Below are positions 23,299 to 32,724 of a stretch of 32,987 bases of DNA, piece after piece. The notes beneath the pieces were generated by a model that did not search any database, had not been told where the DNA came from, and saw only the letters and a list, made by a program, of their open reading frames with translations. The DNA comes from Klebsiella pneumoniae (lineage in GTDB: Bacteria; Pseudomonadota; Gammaproteobacteria; Burkholderiales; SG8-39), in NCBI GenBank assembly GCA_945906755.1, contig CAMDRJ010000013.1, positions 1 through 32,987 of the forward strand, read 5' to 3'. Within the stretch, counting starts at the first letter, position 1, and each line of letters begins with the position of its first letter. Both the position numbers and the translations under genes were made by a program.

Positions 23299-24998
23299 CC
23301 GCGAAAATCTCCCGGCAGGCCTATGCGGAAATGTTCGGCCCTACGGTTGGTGATCGCGTTCGCCTGGCCGATACGGAATTGTGGATCGAGGTCGAAAAGG
23401 ACTTCACCGTCTATGGCGAGGAAGTGAAATTTGGCGGCGGCAAGGTGATCCGCGATGGCATGGGACAAAGCCAGCGTCTTGCGGCCGACATCGCCGATAC
23501 CGTGATTACCAATGCGCTCATCATCGATCATTGGGGCATCGTCAAAGCAGATATTGGTATTCGCGCGGGCCGCATTTGGCGCATCGGCAAAGCCGGCAAT
23601 CCCGATATCCAACCGGCAATCACCATTCCAATTGGCGCCGGCACCGAGATCATCGCGGGTGAAGGCATGATCGTCACCGCGGGCGGCATCGACACGCATA
23701 TCCATTTCATCTGTCCGCAGCAGATCGAAGAAGCGCTGATGTCAGGTGTGACCACGATGATCGGCGGTGGCACGGGGCCTGCGACCGGAACATTCGCGAC
23801 GACCTGCACGCCTGGGCCGTGGCATATTCATTCGATGCTCTCTGCGGCCGAAGCATTTCCAATGAATCTTGGCTTTCTTGGCAAGGGCAATGTCAGCGTG
23901 CCAGAGCCCTTGCGGGAGCAGGTGCGCGCGGGCGCGATCGGCCTCAAGTTGCATGAAGACTGGGGCACGACACCGGCTGCGATCGACAATTGCTTGTCGG
24001 TAGCCGATGAGATGGATGTGCAGGTCGCGATTCATTCCGATACCTTGAATGAATCCGGTTTCGTGGAAGCGACCATCGCCGCGTTCAAGGGCCGCACCAT
24101 TCATACCTTTCACACGGAGGGGGCGGGCGGTGGCCATGCGCCTGACATTATTCGCGTGGCGGGCGAGCCGAACGTGCTGCCCTCATCGACCAATCCGACG
24201 CGGCCCTATACCGTCAACACGATCGCTGAGCATCTGGACATGCTGATGGTGTGCCATCACCTCGATCCGGCGATCGCCGAGGACGTTGCATTTGCCGAGT
24301 CGCGCATTCGCCGCGAAACGATCGCCGCCGAAGACATCTTCCATGACCTTGGCGCGTTCAGCATGATGTCATCCGATTCGCAGGCAATGGGCCGTGTCGG
24401 CGAGGTGATCATTCGCACCTGGCAGACCGCGCACAAGATGAAAGTGCAACGCGGTGCACTGGCTGGTGATTCGAAGGACGCTGACAACGCGCGGGTCAAA
24501 CGCTATATCGCCAAGTACACGATCAATCCGGCCATTGCGCATGGTGTCGGGCATGTGGTCGGTTCGATCGAACCCGGCAAGCTTGCTGATCTGGTGGTCT
24601 GGAAGCCGGCGTTCTTCGGTGTGAAGCCTTCCTTGATCATGAAAGGCGGGATGATCGCGGCCGCGGCGATGGGCGATCCGAATGCGTCGATCCCAACACC
24701 GCAGCCGGTGCACTATCGCATGATGTTCGGCGCCTATGGCAAGGCGCTGCGAAGTTCGCTTACGTTCGTCTCGCATGATGCGTTGAGCAATCCCGCGGTA
24801 CTCGCGCTGGGTCTCACGCGTCCGCTCGAAGCGGTGCGTGGCACGCGCGGCATCGGCAAGCGCCACATGATTCACAATGACTATCTACCGCGTATCGATG
24901 TGGACCCGGAAACCTATGAAGTGCGCGCCGACGGTGAACTGCTGGTGTGCGAGCCGGCCAAAGTGCTGCCGATGGCGCAGCGTTATTTTCTATTTTGA
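23295..24998 (+). CDS. ureC: Urease alpha (catalytic) subunit
   Basis: This 567-aa protein contains every nickel-site residue. H135 and H137 lie in [14 protein letters not shown], the carbamylated K218 and H220 in [16 protein letters not shown]247 in [14 protein letters not shown]273 in [16 protein letters not shown], and D361 in [12 protein letters not shown]. The catalytic flap His is in [13 protein letters not shown]. All are shifted by one from the Klebsiella numbering. It hydrolyses urea to ammonia and carbamate in the cytoplasm. No damage is visible, so active urease is expected once nickel is inserted by UreDEFG. Confidence 0.98.
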   Translation: MTAKISRQAYAEMFGPTVGDRVRLADTELWIEVEKDFTVYGEEVKFGGGKVIRDGMGQSQRLAADIADTVITNALIIDHWGIVKADIGIRAGRIWRIGKAGNPDIQPAITIPIGAGTEIIAGEGMIVTAGGIDTHIHFICPQQIEEALMSGVTTMIGGGTGPATGTFATTCTPGPWHIHSMLSAAEAFPMNLGFLGKGNVSVPEPLREQVRAGAIGLKLHEDWGTTPAAIDNCLSVADEMDVQVAIHSDTLNESGFVEATIAAFKGRTIHTFHTEGAGGGHAPDIIRVAGEPNVLPSSTNPTRPYTVNTIAEHLDMLMVCHHLDPAIAEDVAFAESRIRRETIAAEDIFHDLGAFSMMSSDSQAMGRVGEVIIRTWQTAHKMKVQRGALAGDSKDADNARVKRYIAKYTINPAIAHGVGHVVGSIEPGKLADLVVWKPAFFGVKPSLIMKGGMIAAAAMGDPNASIPTPQPVHYRMMFGAYGKALRSSLTFVSHDALSNPAVLALGLTRPLEAVRGTRGIGKRHMIHNDYLPRIDVDPETYEVRADGELLVCEPAKVLPMAQRYFLF

Positions 24999-25003
24999 CC
25001 ACC

Positions 25004-25579
25004 ATGATCGAGATCCGTACCAAACTGAAGATTCGACCAAACGCCTACAACGTCGCGGTGGGGGGCGTGCTGCGTCTGCCGTTTGAAAAGCGGCAAAAGA
25101 GCCGCATGCGCGCGACGCTCGCATCGGGTGAGGATGTTGCACTGATGCTGCCGCGTGGCGAAATTCTGCGTGGTGGTGATCTAGTGGTGGCTGCCGATGG
25201 TCGCATCATCGCAATCGAGGCCGCGGTGGAGAGTGTTTTTCACGTGGAATGCGCATCGCCGGTCGCGCTTGCGCGCGCGGCATACCACCTCGGCAATCGC
25301 CATGTTGCGGTTGAAGTTGGCGACGGATTCTTGCGACTGGTGGCCGACCATGTTCTAGAGGATCTGCTCAAAGGACTCGGCGCGACCGTGAAGACGATCG
25401 ATGCGCCCTTCGAGCCGGAGGCTGGTGCCTATGGCGGCGGACACCAGCATGCCGATGAGAATTCTTCCGGGGCGAAGATTCATGAATTCGGTGCACCGGT
25501 CGCGCACGACCACCACGGTCATGAAGGGCATGAACATTGCGGACACGACCATGGCGATCATCATCACCACGAGCACTGA
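25004..25579 (+). CDS. ureE: Urease nickel metallochaperone UreE with His-rich tail
   Basis: This 191-aa protein has an N-terminal UreE domain ([40 protein letters not shown]) and the nickel-binding core [19 protein letters not shown]...[17 protein letters not shown]. It ends in a tail dominated by His ([18 protein letters not shown] and further HHHHEH), which stores or buffers nickel. The ATG at 25004 follows the ureC stop by five bases; upstream in-frame starts lie inside ureC. Tailed UreE proteins are known, and this one has about 15 His in its last 30 residues. Confidence 0.93.
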   Translation: MIEIRTKLKIRPNAYNVAVGGVLRLPFEKRQKSRMRATLASGEDVALMLPRGEILRGGDLVVAADGRIIAIEAAVESVFHVECASPVALARAAYHLGNRHVAVEVGDGFLRLVADHVLEDLLKGLGATVKTIDAPFEPEAGAYGGGHQHADENSSGAKIHEFGAPVAHDHHGHEGHEHCGHDHGDHHHHEH

Positions 25580-25584
25580 TGTCT

Positions 25585-25610
25585 TCCGAATTCGCGACAG
25601 CGAATTCGGA
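25585..25610. repeat. Perfect 11-bp inverted repeat after ureE
   Basis: TCCGAATTCGC-GACA-GCGAATTCGGA forms a perfect 11-base stem with a 4-base loop five bases after the ureE stop. A second, imperfect hairpin (CCCTCGCCCC...GGGAGAGAGGGGG, about 25618-25645) follows. Neither is followed by a T-tract. They may act as a processing or stability element or a dispersed repeat inside the ure operon. Confidence 0.6.
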
Positions 25611-25688
25611 CTGAAGCACCCTCGCCCCAATGCGGGAGAGAGGGGGATTGAACGTTGCCACGATCAATAGCGAAGCGAGAGTGACTCC

Positions 25689-26360
25689 ATGTCCCTAGCG
25701 CGATTACTGCAATTAGTGAGCCCAACGCTGCCGGTCGGCGCGTATAGCTACTCGCAAGGACTCGAAGCAGCGCTGGAGGCGGGAATCATCCGCGACCGGG
25801 AGTCCGCGTTGCGATGGATCAACGGTGTGCTCGTTCTTTCCGTCGCAACCTTGGAGGCGCCGATTCTCGCGCGTCTATGTCGCGCTTGGTCATGCGGTGA
25901 GGTCGATGAGGTTGTGCGCTGGAACGATCAATTTCTGGCCGGCCGTGAAACTGCGGAGCTGCGCGCCGAATCCGTGCAGATGGGCTATTCGCTACGACGA
26001 TTGATCGTCGAACTTGAAGTGATCGATCAGCCTGCGATCGATGCATTGAACGCGATCGAAGAAGTGTCGTTTCCCGCCGCGTTTGCCTGCGTGGCGACCG
26101 CGATGCATATCGATCTGCACGACACGCTGCAGGGGTATCTCTGGGCGTGGTGCGAGAACCAGGTAATGGCGGTCGTGAAAGCGTTGCCGCTCGGACAGAC
26201 CGATGGCCAACGTTTGTTGTTTGCTTTGGGCGAGAGGCTGCCGGCGATTGCGTCTGATGCGATGGCGCGTCCCGACGAGTTGTTATCGAATTTCGCACCG
26301 AGCCTCGCAATCTTGTCGAGCCGCCATGAAACGCAGTACAGCCGATTGTTCCGGTCATAG
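25689..26360 (+). CDS. ureF: Urease accessory protein UreF
   Basis: This 223-aa helical protein carries the UreF blocks LLQLVSPTLPVGAYSYSQGL, FLAGRETAELRAESVQMGYS, VSFPAAFACVATAMHI and YLWAWCENQVMAVVKALPLG. UreF bridges UreD and UreG and regulates the GTPase cycle during nickel insertion. It is separated from ureE by 109 bases that contain two hairpins, the only large gap in the ure half of the block. The start codon has only a weak GAGAG upstream. Confidence 0.92.
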   Translation: MSLARLLQLVSPTLPVGAYSYSQGLEAALEAGIIRDRESALRWINGVLVLSVATLEAPILARLCRAWSCGEVDEVVRWNDQFLAGRETAELRAESVQMGYSLRRLIVELEVIDQPAIDALNAIEEVSFPAAFACVATAMHIDLHDTLQGYLWAWCENQVMAVVKALPLGQTDGQRLLFALGERLPAIASDAMARPDELLSNFAPSLAILSSRHETQYSRLFRS

Positions 26361-26376
26361 AAAATAAGGAAAGCTC

Positions 26377-27000
26377 ATGAGCACTCAAGCAACTCGCGAA
26401 ACGCTACGCGTCGGCATTGGTGGTCCGGTTGGTTCCGGCAAGACCGCGCTCACGCTATCGCTGTGCCGCGCACTGCGCGATCGCTACAACATCGCGGTGG
26501 TCACCAACGACATCTACACCGAAGAGGATGCGCAGTTTCTGGTGCGCAATGAAGCCTTGGCGCCCGAACGCATCATCGGCGTGGAAACCGGCGGTTGTCC
26601 GCATACCGCGATTCGAGAGGACGCTTCGATCAATCTGGAGGCCGTGTCACGCCTCAATCGGCGCTTTGTGGGCCTCGATGTGATTTTCATCGAGAGCGGC
26701 GGCGATAACCTTGCCGCCACCTTCAGCCCCGAGCTATCCGACTTGACGCTCTACGTCATCGACGTCGCGGCCGGCGACAAGATTCCTCGCAAGGGCGGCC
26801 CTGGCATCACCAAGTCTGATCTGCTGATCATCAACAAGATCGATCTCGCCCCGATGGTGGGCGCATCACTGGAAGTCATGGATCGCGATGCGCGCAAGAT
26901 GCGCGGCGACCGCCCGTTCGTATTCACGAACTTGAAAACAGGCAAGGGACTCGATGTCGTGATCGCATTCATCGAGCGGGAAGGGCTGGTGGGGCGCTGA
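26377..27000 (+). CDS. ureG: Urease accessory GTPase UreG
   Basis: This 207-aa GTPase has P-loop [20 protein letters not shown], the metal-binding CPH motif in [17 protein letters not shown], Walker B-like [19 protein letters not shown] and the G4-like NKIDLAP. It supplies energy and nickel for active-site assembly in UreC. The start is preceded by AAGGAAAGCTC, a usable ribosome binding site. It is the last gene of the urt-ure block. No clear terminator was seen behind it. Confidence 0.96.
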   Translation: MSTQATRETLRVGIGGPVGSGKTALTLSLCRALRDRYNIAVVTNDIYTEEDAQFLVRNEALAPERIIGVETGGCPHTAIREDASINLEAVSRLNRRFVGLDVIFIESGGDNLAATFSPELSDLTLYVIDVAAGDKIPRKGGPGITKSDLLIINKIDLAPMVGASLEVMDRDARKMRGDRPFVFTNLKTGKGLDVVIAFIEREGLVGR

Positions 27001-27079
27001 TCGGTGACGCCTGCGGCTGTGAAGGGTGAAGGACCCGTAGGTTCGTTACAATGTCTTTGCACCGACCAGGGGGCCTCAC

Positions 27080-27415
27080 ATGCTAATTACATTTCGCAGC
27101 AAAGTTGGTGACATCACCATGTTCGGCGAAGTGGGGAAGAAGATGCTTGCACTCATGGGGCAAAGCGGTGTCGTCCCCGGTGCCCTGATGGCGGCTGATC
27201 TGCCGGCCGCGATCACGCGATTAAAGGATGGCGTCTTAAAGGAGGGCACCAATCGGGAAGGCCCGGCGAGTCCTTCCACAACGACGCCTGCATCACGACC
27301 GAAGGGTGCGCGCGAGCACAATGAGCCCCCCATCCAACTTGCCACGCGCGCCAAGCCATTGATCGACATGTTGGAGCATGCGGCGAAAGCCGGCGCCGAT
27401 GTTATTTGGGAGTAG
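27080..27415 (+). CDS. DUF1840 domain protein
   Basis: This 111-aa protein starts MLITFRSKVGDITMFGEVGK and continues KMLALMGQSGVVPGALMAAD, which is the pattern I recall for DUF1840, a small family of unknown function common in betaproteobacteria. A disordered linker (EGPASPSTTTPASRPKGA) leads to a second conserved helix (IQLATRAKPLIDMLEHAAKA). A TACAAT hexamer at 27047-27052 could be a -10 element, but no good -35 is seen. The gene overlaps the convergent aminotransferase by 14 bases at its 3' end. Confidence 0.75.
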   Translation: MLITFRSKVGDITMFGEVGKKMLALMGQSGVVPGALMAADLPAAITRLKDGVLKEGTNREGPASPSTTTPASRPKGAREHNEPPIQLATRAKPLIDMLEHAAKAGADVIWE

Positions 27416-28649
27416 CCGCCGCGCGGTACACCGCCAATGCTGCATCAACCCCCGCGCCGCGCGGCAGCTTGAAGCCCTCCGCAGCGAGCACCGATTCAAA
27501 CGCACCGAGGGTGACCAGCACCGCGTCTTTGCGCGCGTTGTATCCCATCGCGCCGATGCGCCAGACCTTGCCTTGCAACTGGCCAAATGACGTGCCGATC
27601 TCAATGCCGAAATCATTCAACATGGCGCCACGCGCTCGATCTGCGTTGACGCCCTCTGGTATGACAACACCGGTGATATTGGGCATCTTGTTGTTCACAT
27701 CGCCATAGACGCGCAGACCCAAGGCCTCGACGCCTGCGACCATCGCGCGACCAGCGAGCGCATGCCGCGCTTGGCACTGTTCGAGACCTTCTTGAAGAAT
27801 GATGCGCGCGCACTCGCGCGATCCATACAGCATGGTGGTTGCTTCGGTGTGGTGGTTGAGGCCCTGCTCGCTCCAGTAGTCCATCACCATCGCGAGATCG
27901 AAATAGTTTGATCCGATCATTCGGCCCGGCCCCGGCAGATAATCCTTGGGTCGCAGCCCCTCTTCGATATGACGGCGTCGATAGATCTGTTTGGCGAATT
28001 CCGGCGCAAGCGTTATGGGTGATGCGCCAGGCGGACCACCGAGGCATTTTTGCAAACCTGCGGTCGCAGCATCGATGTTCCATGCATCGATCGGGAGCGG
28101 TGTACCGCCGAAGGTCGCGGTGGCATCGACTTGCAGCAATACCCCATAGCGTCGGCAGATTGCGCCGATCTGATCAAGCGGTTGCAGCATCGTCGTGGAG
28201 GTATCGCCCTGGCATAGCGCAAGCAGGCGCGGGGTGTGCGCCTTGATCGCTTCCTCGATGCGCTCCGGTGTGAAGACGGTTCCCCAGTCGGCTTCCACCA
28301 CGCGTACATGCGCACCGACGCGCCGCGCGATTTCCGCAAGGAGCTGGCCAAAACGGCCGAAACTTGCAACCAGCACCCGCTCGCCCGGCTCGACGATCGA
28401 GGCCATCACCGCTTCGATGGCGGATCGTGCCGTGCCGTCGATGATCAGCGACCATTCATTGTTGGTTTGAAACAGTTGGCGATAAAGAACCATCACCTCC
28501 CGCATGTATTGCCGAAATTGGGGGTCGAACTGTCCAAGCATCTGCGCGGACATCCCGCGCAGTACGCGCGGATCGGCGTTGATCGGGCCAGGACCCATGA
28601 GAAGCCGGGGGAGCGGATTGATTTCGTCGAATACAGTAGGCATGGCCAT
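27402..28649 (-). CDS. pucG: Class V aminotransferase, PucG-like (ureidoglycine-glyoxylate or alanine-glyoxylate)
   Basis: This 415-aa PLP enzyme of the alanine-glyoxylate family begins NPLPRLLMGPGPINADPRVL. The cofactor Lys is in AGLQKCLGGPPGASPI and the aspartate in LLQVDATATFGG. At residues 38-43 it reads LGQFDP, with Gln where alanine-glyoxylate enzymes carry GHR. A Gln here is, as I recall, characteristic of (S)-ureidoglycine-glyoxylate aminotransferases of purine breakdown. That activity would feed nitrogen scavenging beside the urea genes. Two in-frame ATGs (28649, 28643) are possible starts, with no strong ribosome binding site. Plain alanine-glyoxylate or serine-glyoxylate activity is the alternative. 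Confidence 0.65.
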   Translation of the reverse strand: MAMPTVFDEINPLPRLLMGPGPINADPRVLRGMSAQMLGQFDPQFRQYMREVMVLYRQLFQTNNEWSLIIDGTARSAIEAVMASIVEPGERVLVASFGRFGQLLAEIARRVGAHVRVVEADWGTVFTPERIEEAIKAHTPRLLALCQGDTSTTMLQPLDQIGAICRRYGVLLQVDATATFGGTPLPIDAWNIDAATAGLQKCLGGPPGASPITLAPEFAKQIYRRRHIEEGLRPKDYLPGPGRMIGSNYFDLAMVMDYWSEQGLNHHTEATTMLYGSRECARIILQEGLEQCQARHALAGRAMVAGVEALGLRVYGDVNNKMPNITGVVIPEGVNADRARGAMLNDFGIEIGTSFGQLQGKVWRIGAMGYNARKDAVLVTLGAFESVLAAEGFKLPRGAGVDAALAVYRAAATPK

Positions 28650-28893
28650 GCGTTTGATCTCGGTGGGACGCTGAAGGGAGCGAACCTTCGCATTCTATGG
28701 AATCTTGCTCCGAGCGGGGAATCACGCCGCTGCCACCGGCGAAGGTGATAAACGCTTGCGGGAATGACAAAGATCGGCACGCCGCTGTGCATAGGCCCCC
28801 CCTATCCATCCGGCCTATTGCGTCGACTGTCGATTTTTCGGAGTATCGAACCCTCCAATAATTCTGTCGCGACGACAGCTTTCAGCGTGCGCG

Positions 28894-28937
28894 CAATTGT
28901 CGCCCGTTCAATTGTCGCCCGTTCAATTGTCAATTCG
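28894..28937. repeat. 15-bp tandem repeat upstream of the DUF937 gene
   Basis: CAATTGTCGCCCGTT occurs twice in direct succession (28894-28908 and 28909-28923), and a third partial copy begins CAATTGTC at 28924. It ends 11 bases before the DUF937 ATG and so lies in the likely leader or promoter. CAATTG itself is palindromic, so a three-site operator is one reading and replication slippage another. The remainder of the gap from 28650 shows no gene. Confidence 0.55.
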
Positions 28938-28947
28938 GTAAGCCGCC

Positions 28948-29655
28948 ATGACGCCAAACCTGCTCACCATGATCAATCGTTCCGTCGGGGACGATCTGGT
29001 CATGGCGGTTGCGCGACGCTTGGGTGAGAGCGATGCAGCGACACGGCTTGCGATCGATGGCTTGGTGCCGGTCTTGATCGGTTGCATGGCGCAACGCGCC
29101 GCATCCATCGACGGCGCGAAAAGCCTGCTCCGCATCATTTCCAGCGTTACTGTCGATACCAAAATCCTCGAAACGCCGGGCAAGCTGCTCGCTGAAGATA
29201 CCGGCGCATTGGAACGATTGATCACGATGGGGCCGGGCATCCTCGGCACTTTGCTCGATACCCAGGCGACGCAACTGGCAGGTGCGGTGGCGAGCATCAG
29301 CGGCCTCTCGGTTTCTTCTGCGAGTTGGTTGTCGGCATTCATGGCCTCGCTCGTTTGCGCCATCGTGGCGAAGGAAGCGCGCAAGCTCAATGCCAATGGG
29401 TTACAGAGTTTAATGATGAGTCAGCGGGCTCCCCTGCAAGGCGCCTTGGATCGTCGCATTCTAATGGCCCTCGGCGTCAAAAGCCTGAATAGCTATCTTG
29501 CCGAGGTCAATGGCGGTAACGGTCGTTCGCATTCGAGCCGCTTGCCGGAGACCGCATCGACGCAATCGGCATCCGGTTCCACATTGAGCAACGCCTGGTT
29601 GATCGGCGGAGCGCTGTTCATTGCTGCGCTCGTTGCTTGGACACTATCGATTTAA
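28948..29655 (+). CDS. DUF937-like protein with C-terminal membrane anchor
   Basis: This 235-aa protein has a helical body (MTPNLLTMINRSVGDDLVMA, AARRLGESDAATRLAIDGLV pattern) and Gly/Leu-rich repeats like those of DUF937 proteins (PGILGTLLDTQATQLAGAVA; LDRRILMALGVKSLNSYLAEV). A Ser/Thr-rich linker (SSRLPETASTQSASGSTL) leads to one membrane helix near residues 216-233 (AWLIGGALFIAALVAWTL). The topology suggests a cytoplasmic body tied to the inner membrane. Function is unknown; the DUF937 assignment is from memory of the family's repeat pattern. Confidence 0.65.
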   Translation: MTPNLLTMINRSVGDDLVMAVARRLGESDAATRLAIDGLVPVLIGCMAQRAASIDGAKSLLRIISSVTVDTKILETPGKLLAEDTGALERLITMGPGILGTLLDTQATQLAGAVASISGLSVSSASWLSAFMASLVCAIVAKEARKLNANGLQSLMMSQRAPLQGALDRRILMALGVKSLNSYLAEVNGGNGRSHSSRLPETASTQSASGSTLSNAWLIGGALFIAALVAWTLSI

Positions 29656-29683
29656 GACGCGCCGCACGCGAGCGCACGGTTCA

Positions 29684-30313
29684 CTACTTCGGCGCCGCGC
29701 CCCATAGCTCTTTCAGTCGAGCATCCCGTCCACAGGCCGACCGGTAGTGGTTATAGCGAACCGGATTTTTCTTGTAGTAGTCCTGATGGTATTCCTCGGC
29801 CGGCCAGAATTCGCTCGCCTTGGAAACGATCGTCACGATCGGCGCCTTGAACGGCTTGGTCTTATCGAGTTTCTCTTTCGATTTGTTCGCCGCATCGCGC
29901 TGCGCATCCGAATGCCAGAAAATTTCCGATCGGTACTGCGGGCCGCCGTCGCAGAACTGGCGATCCTTCACCGTCGGATCGATGTTCACCCAAAAGACTT
30001 CCAGCAATTTCTCAAAGGAAACGCGCTTCGGGTCATAGGTCACCTGGACGACTTCGGTGTGCCCGCTGCGTCCGCTCGATACTTGTTCATAAGTGGGATT
30101 TTTGCTCGGCCCGCCCATGTAGCCCGAAATGGTCGAGTACACGCCATCCAACTTGTCGTAGGGCGGTTCCATGCACCAGAAGCAGCCGCCGCCAAACGTG
30201 GCAACCGCTGCGCCTGGGGGCAGCGGCGGTACTTTGGCCATTTGCGCCAGAGCCTGCGTGCCAATCAGCGAAAGCAGGGCTGCGGCGAAAGTACGAACGA
30301 GACGGTGCGGCAT
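29684..30313 (-). CDS. msrA: Peptide methionine-S-sulfoxide reductase with signal peptide
   Basis: This 209-aa MsrA has the catalytic motif ATFGGGCFWCMEPPYDKLDG (C44), ISGYMGGPSKNPTYEQVSSG and the C-terminal EEYHQDYYKKNP. The N-terminus MPHRLVRTFAAALLSLIGTQ-ALAQ is a signal peptide, so the enzyme should repair oxidised methionines of periplasmic proteins. The ATG at 30313 is chosen because of that signal peptide and GGAG nine bases upstream; the frame stays open to 30529 but without coding character. It faces away from the fbp gene. Confidence 0.92.
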   Translation of the reverse strand: MPHRLVRTFAAALLSLIGTQALAQMAKVPPLPPGAAVATFGGGCFWCMEPPYDKLDGVYSTISGYMGGPSKNPTYEQVSSGRSGHTEVVQVTYDPKRVSFEKLLEVFWVNIDPTVKDRQFCDGGPQYRSEIFWHSDAQRDAANKSKEKLDKTKPFKAPIVTIVSKASEFWPAEEYHQDYYKKNPVRYNHYRSACGRDARLKELWGAAPK

Positions 30314-30531
30314 GGCTTGCGCTCCTTGGCGGGTCAGCTTACCAATACGTACAACCGATCGCGATGGATGCGGTTGCGCTTGGAAAGATGTGCGGTTCTC
30401 CCGCACTCTGCAACCGGTGCAATGTACGCCGGTTCTAAAACGGCGTCTCATCGCGTCGTGTCGGCAAGCGGCACTTGGCGTTACCGCGCGATAATCCACG
30501 ATTCGCCGCCATCCCACCCGTAGGAGCACCT

Positions 30532-31524
30532 ATGCGACGTATCACCCTCACGCAATATCTCATCGAGCAGCAGCGCGCTTCCGGCAGCGTTACCCCAGAG
30601 CTTCGTTTGCTGATCGAGGTGGTCGCCCGTGCCTGCAAAGCGATTTCACATGCCGTCGGCAAAGGAGCGCTGGCAGATGTCTTGGGTGGGGCGGGGTCTG
30701 ACAATGTGCAGGGCGAGGCGCAGAAAAAGCTCGACCTCATATCGAATGAGATTCTGATCGAAGCCAATGAGTGGGGCGGTCATCTGGCGGCCATGGTGTC
30801 GGAGGAAATGGAGCGTCCGCATGTGATGCCCGACACCGGTCGGAAAGGCGGCTTTCTATTGCTGGTTGATCCGTTGGACGGTTCATCGAATATCGATGTC
30901 AATGTGTCGATCGGCACGATCTTCTCGGTGCTGCGCTCGCCGCCAGACGGTGGCGCACCGGATGAAAAAGCGTTTTTGCAGCGCGGTGCGAATCAAGTCG
31001 CCGCCGGATTTGCGGTGTATGGCCCGCAGACGATGCTGGTGCTCACCGTGGGCAATGGCACGGTTGGGTTCACGCTCGATCGCGAGATCGGCTCATTCGT
31101 CTTGACCCAGCCCAATATCCGCATCCCCGCCGATACTGCTGAATACGCGATCAATTCATCGAATGCGCGCAACTGGGATGCGCCGGTGAAGCGTTACATT
31201 GATGAATGCTTGGCGGGCAAAACCGGCGTGCGCGGCAAGGACTTCAACACGCGCTGGATTGCCTCGATGGTGGCCGATGTATATCGCATCATCACGCGTG
31301 GCGGCATCTTCATGTATCCGCGCGATGCCAAGTACAAAGACGGGCGGCTTCGCCTGATGTACGAGGCGAATCCGATGGCGATGATCGTCGAGCAAGCGGG
31401 CGGCGCTGCGACCGATGGCAAAACCCGCATTCTCGATCTTCAACCCACTGCGCTCCATCAACGCACCGGCGTAATACTCGGTTCGAAGAACGAAGTGGAG
31501 CGCGTGGCGTCCTATTTCAGTTGA
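30532..31524 (+). CDS. fbp: Fructose-1,6-bisphosphatase class I
   Basis: This 330-aa enzyme begins [20 protein letters not shown]. It shows the metal and substrate motif [28 protein letters not shown] for a metal-binding Glu, and the C-terminal [40 protein letters not shown] and [15 protein letters not shown]. It removes the C1 phosphate of fructose-1,6-bisphosphate in gluconeogenesis, or in the Calvin cycle if one is present. TAGGAG lies seven bases before the ATG. The 3' end overlaps the convergent VOC gene by eight bases. Confidence 0.95.
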   Translation: MRRITLTQYLIEQQRASGSVTPELRLLIEVVARACKAISHAVGKGALADVLGGAGSDNVQGEAQKKLDLISNEILIEANEWGGHLAAMVSEEMERPHVMPDTGRKGGFLLLVDPLDGSSNIDVNVSIGTIFSVLRSPPDGGAPDEKAFLQRGANQVAAGFAVYGPQTMLVLTVGNGTVGFTLDREIGSFVLTQPNIRIPADTAEYAINSSNARNWDAPVKRYIDECLAGKTGVRGKDFNTRWIASMVADVYRIITRGGIFMYPRDAKYKDGRLRLMYEANPMAMIVEQAGGAATDGKTRILDLQPTALHQRTGVILGSKNEVERVASYFS

Positions 31525-32122
31525 CCGGGAATTCGGTCAGATCAGGCGGCACGCCCTGCGGCCGCTTGAGCAGCACTTCTTCGGACTCACCCGCCTTTAG
31601 GCGTGATTTGAGTACTTCCGGATCGAACTTGATGCCGATCGGGTTCTGCGTGAACTCGCCATTGGCGAAGTATTCGGCGAATTTTTCTTCCGGCACGTTA
31701 TCGACCTGCAACTCGATCTGGTTCTTGTCCGGATCGAAGTAGTACATCGAGGTAGTGGGCCCGTGGTTGATGCAGAACTGCGGACGGATGTCGTGCTCGT
31801 CCTTCAGGCGATCATAGGTGTAGAGCAAATCCTTGAGATTCGCGTAGGTGAACGCGACATGATGCAGGCCGCATGCCATGTCGACGTGATCGGTCACCCC
31901 CGGCAAGCCAAGCACCGCCACGCGATGATGCTCATTGTCGTAGGTGACAAAGCCGATCATCGGCGTCTCCATCATGGCTTCGCCTTCCAGCACCTTTTTG
32001 TACCAATCGAGAATCTTCGGCACGCGATCCATCTTGGTCCGCAGCACGAAGTGGGCGAGCTTCTTCGGCGCGATACGCCCGCGCTCTTTGGCGGTCTTCG
32101 GCATTTTGGCTACGACGCTCAT
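31517..32122 (-). CDS. VOC-family (glyoxalase / extradiol dioxygenase-like) metalloprotein
   Basis: This 201-aa protein has a vicinal-oxygen-chelate fold with two beta-alpha-beta modules: [40 protein letters not shown] and [20 protein letters not shown]. Likely metal ligands are His24 (LAHFV), a His of GLHHVAF and the Glu of NQIELQ. That His-His-Glu set fits type I extradiol dioxygenases and related lyases. A C-terminal extension ([20 protein letters not shown]) goes beyond the core fold. The reaction cannot be decided; annotation as biphenyl-2,3-diol dioxygenase would be over-specific. Confidence 0.75.
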   Translation of the reverse strand: MSVVAKMPKTAKERGRIAPKKLAHFVLRTKMDRVPKILDWYKKVLEGEAMMETPMIGFVTYDNEHHRVAVLGLPGVTDHVDMACGLHHVAFTYANLKDLLYTYDRLKDEHDIRPQFCINHGPTTSMYYFDPDKNQIELQVDNVPEEKFAEYFANGEFTQNPIGIKFDPEVLKSRLKAGESEEVLLKRPQGVPPDLTEFPVN

Positions 32123-32211
32123 CGTTGTCTCTTCTAGTTGGCATTAAAGCGGGGTGAGGCTGCATCATTCTGCAAGGGATTGGGCGGGATATCAAATCCG
32201 GCAAGCGGCGC

Positions 32212-32724
32212 CTACCCAGCCGGTTTTAGAATCATCCTCCAAGCAGCAAGTTTGCGCTCAAACGGGATCGAGGCGTTCGCCGGGCTCGTGGACGGCAGGC
32301 GCGCATAGCTGAGCCGCGCAGCCCCGATCGTGGGCAGCACATGCCGCTTGAAACAGGCTTCGGCTGTCGCGCCGTTAAAGAACACGCGCGTGATGCTCTG
32401 ATGCGCGCGTAAAAAACCCGCGAAGTCGTTTGCCCGTTCGGCCTCACGGTCGATCATCGCATCGAGGCTCCCTTCGCGCGTACATGACTGGAGCACGTCC
32501 CAAACTGCGATGTGGGCGGATTTGAGCGCCTGGGTCCTGTCGCGGTACGGCAAGGCGGCATCGAACTGCAAGAGCGTGGCCATTACGCGCCAGAAAATGT
32601 TTTGCGGGTGAGCGTAGTAGCGGCCCGCTGCAAGTGAAGCATTGCCCGGCATGCTGCCAAGGATGAGGACTTCGGCGTTTCTATTGGCGATCGGCGCGAA
32701 GCTGCGGATGATCGGCTTGGTCAC
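32212..32724 (-). CDS. Hypoxanthine (deoxyinosine)-DNA glycosylase, uracil-DNA glycosylase superfamily
   Basis: This 170-aa protein has the motifs of the family-6 UDG superfamily: VLILGSMPGNASLAAGRYYA with HPQNIFWRVM (motif I region), VWDVLQSCTREGSLDAMI, RVFFNGATAEACF, and LPSTSPANASIPFERKLAAW as the DNA-intercalation motif. These enzymes remove hypoxanthine arising from deamination of adenine. The protein is complete and family-length. It stands alone, 89 bases beyond the VOC gene in the same direction. Confidence 0.82.
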   Translation of the reverse strand: MTKPIIRSFAPIANRNAEVLILGSMPGNASLAAGRYYAHPQNIFWRVMATLLQFDAALPYRDRTQALKSAHIAVWDVLQSCTREGSLDAMIDREAERANDFAGFLRAHQSITRVFFNGATAEACFKRHVLPTIGAARLSYARLPSTSPANASIPFERKLAAWRMILKPAG

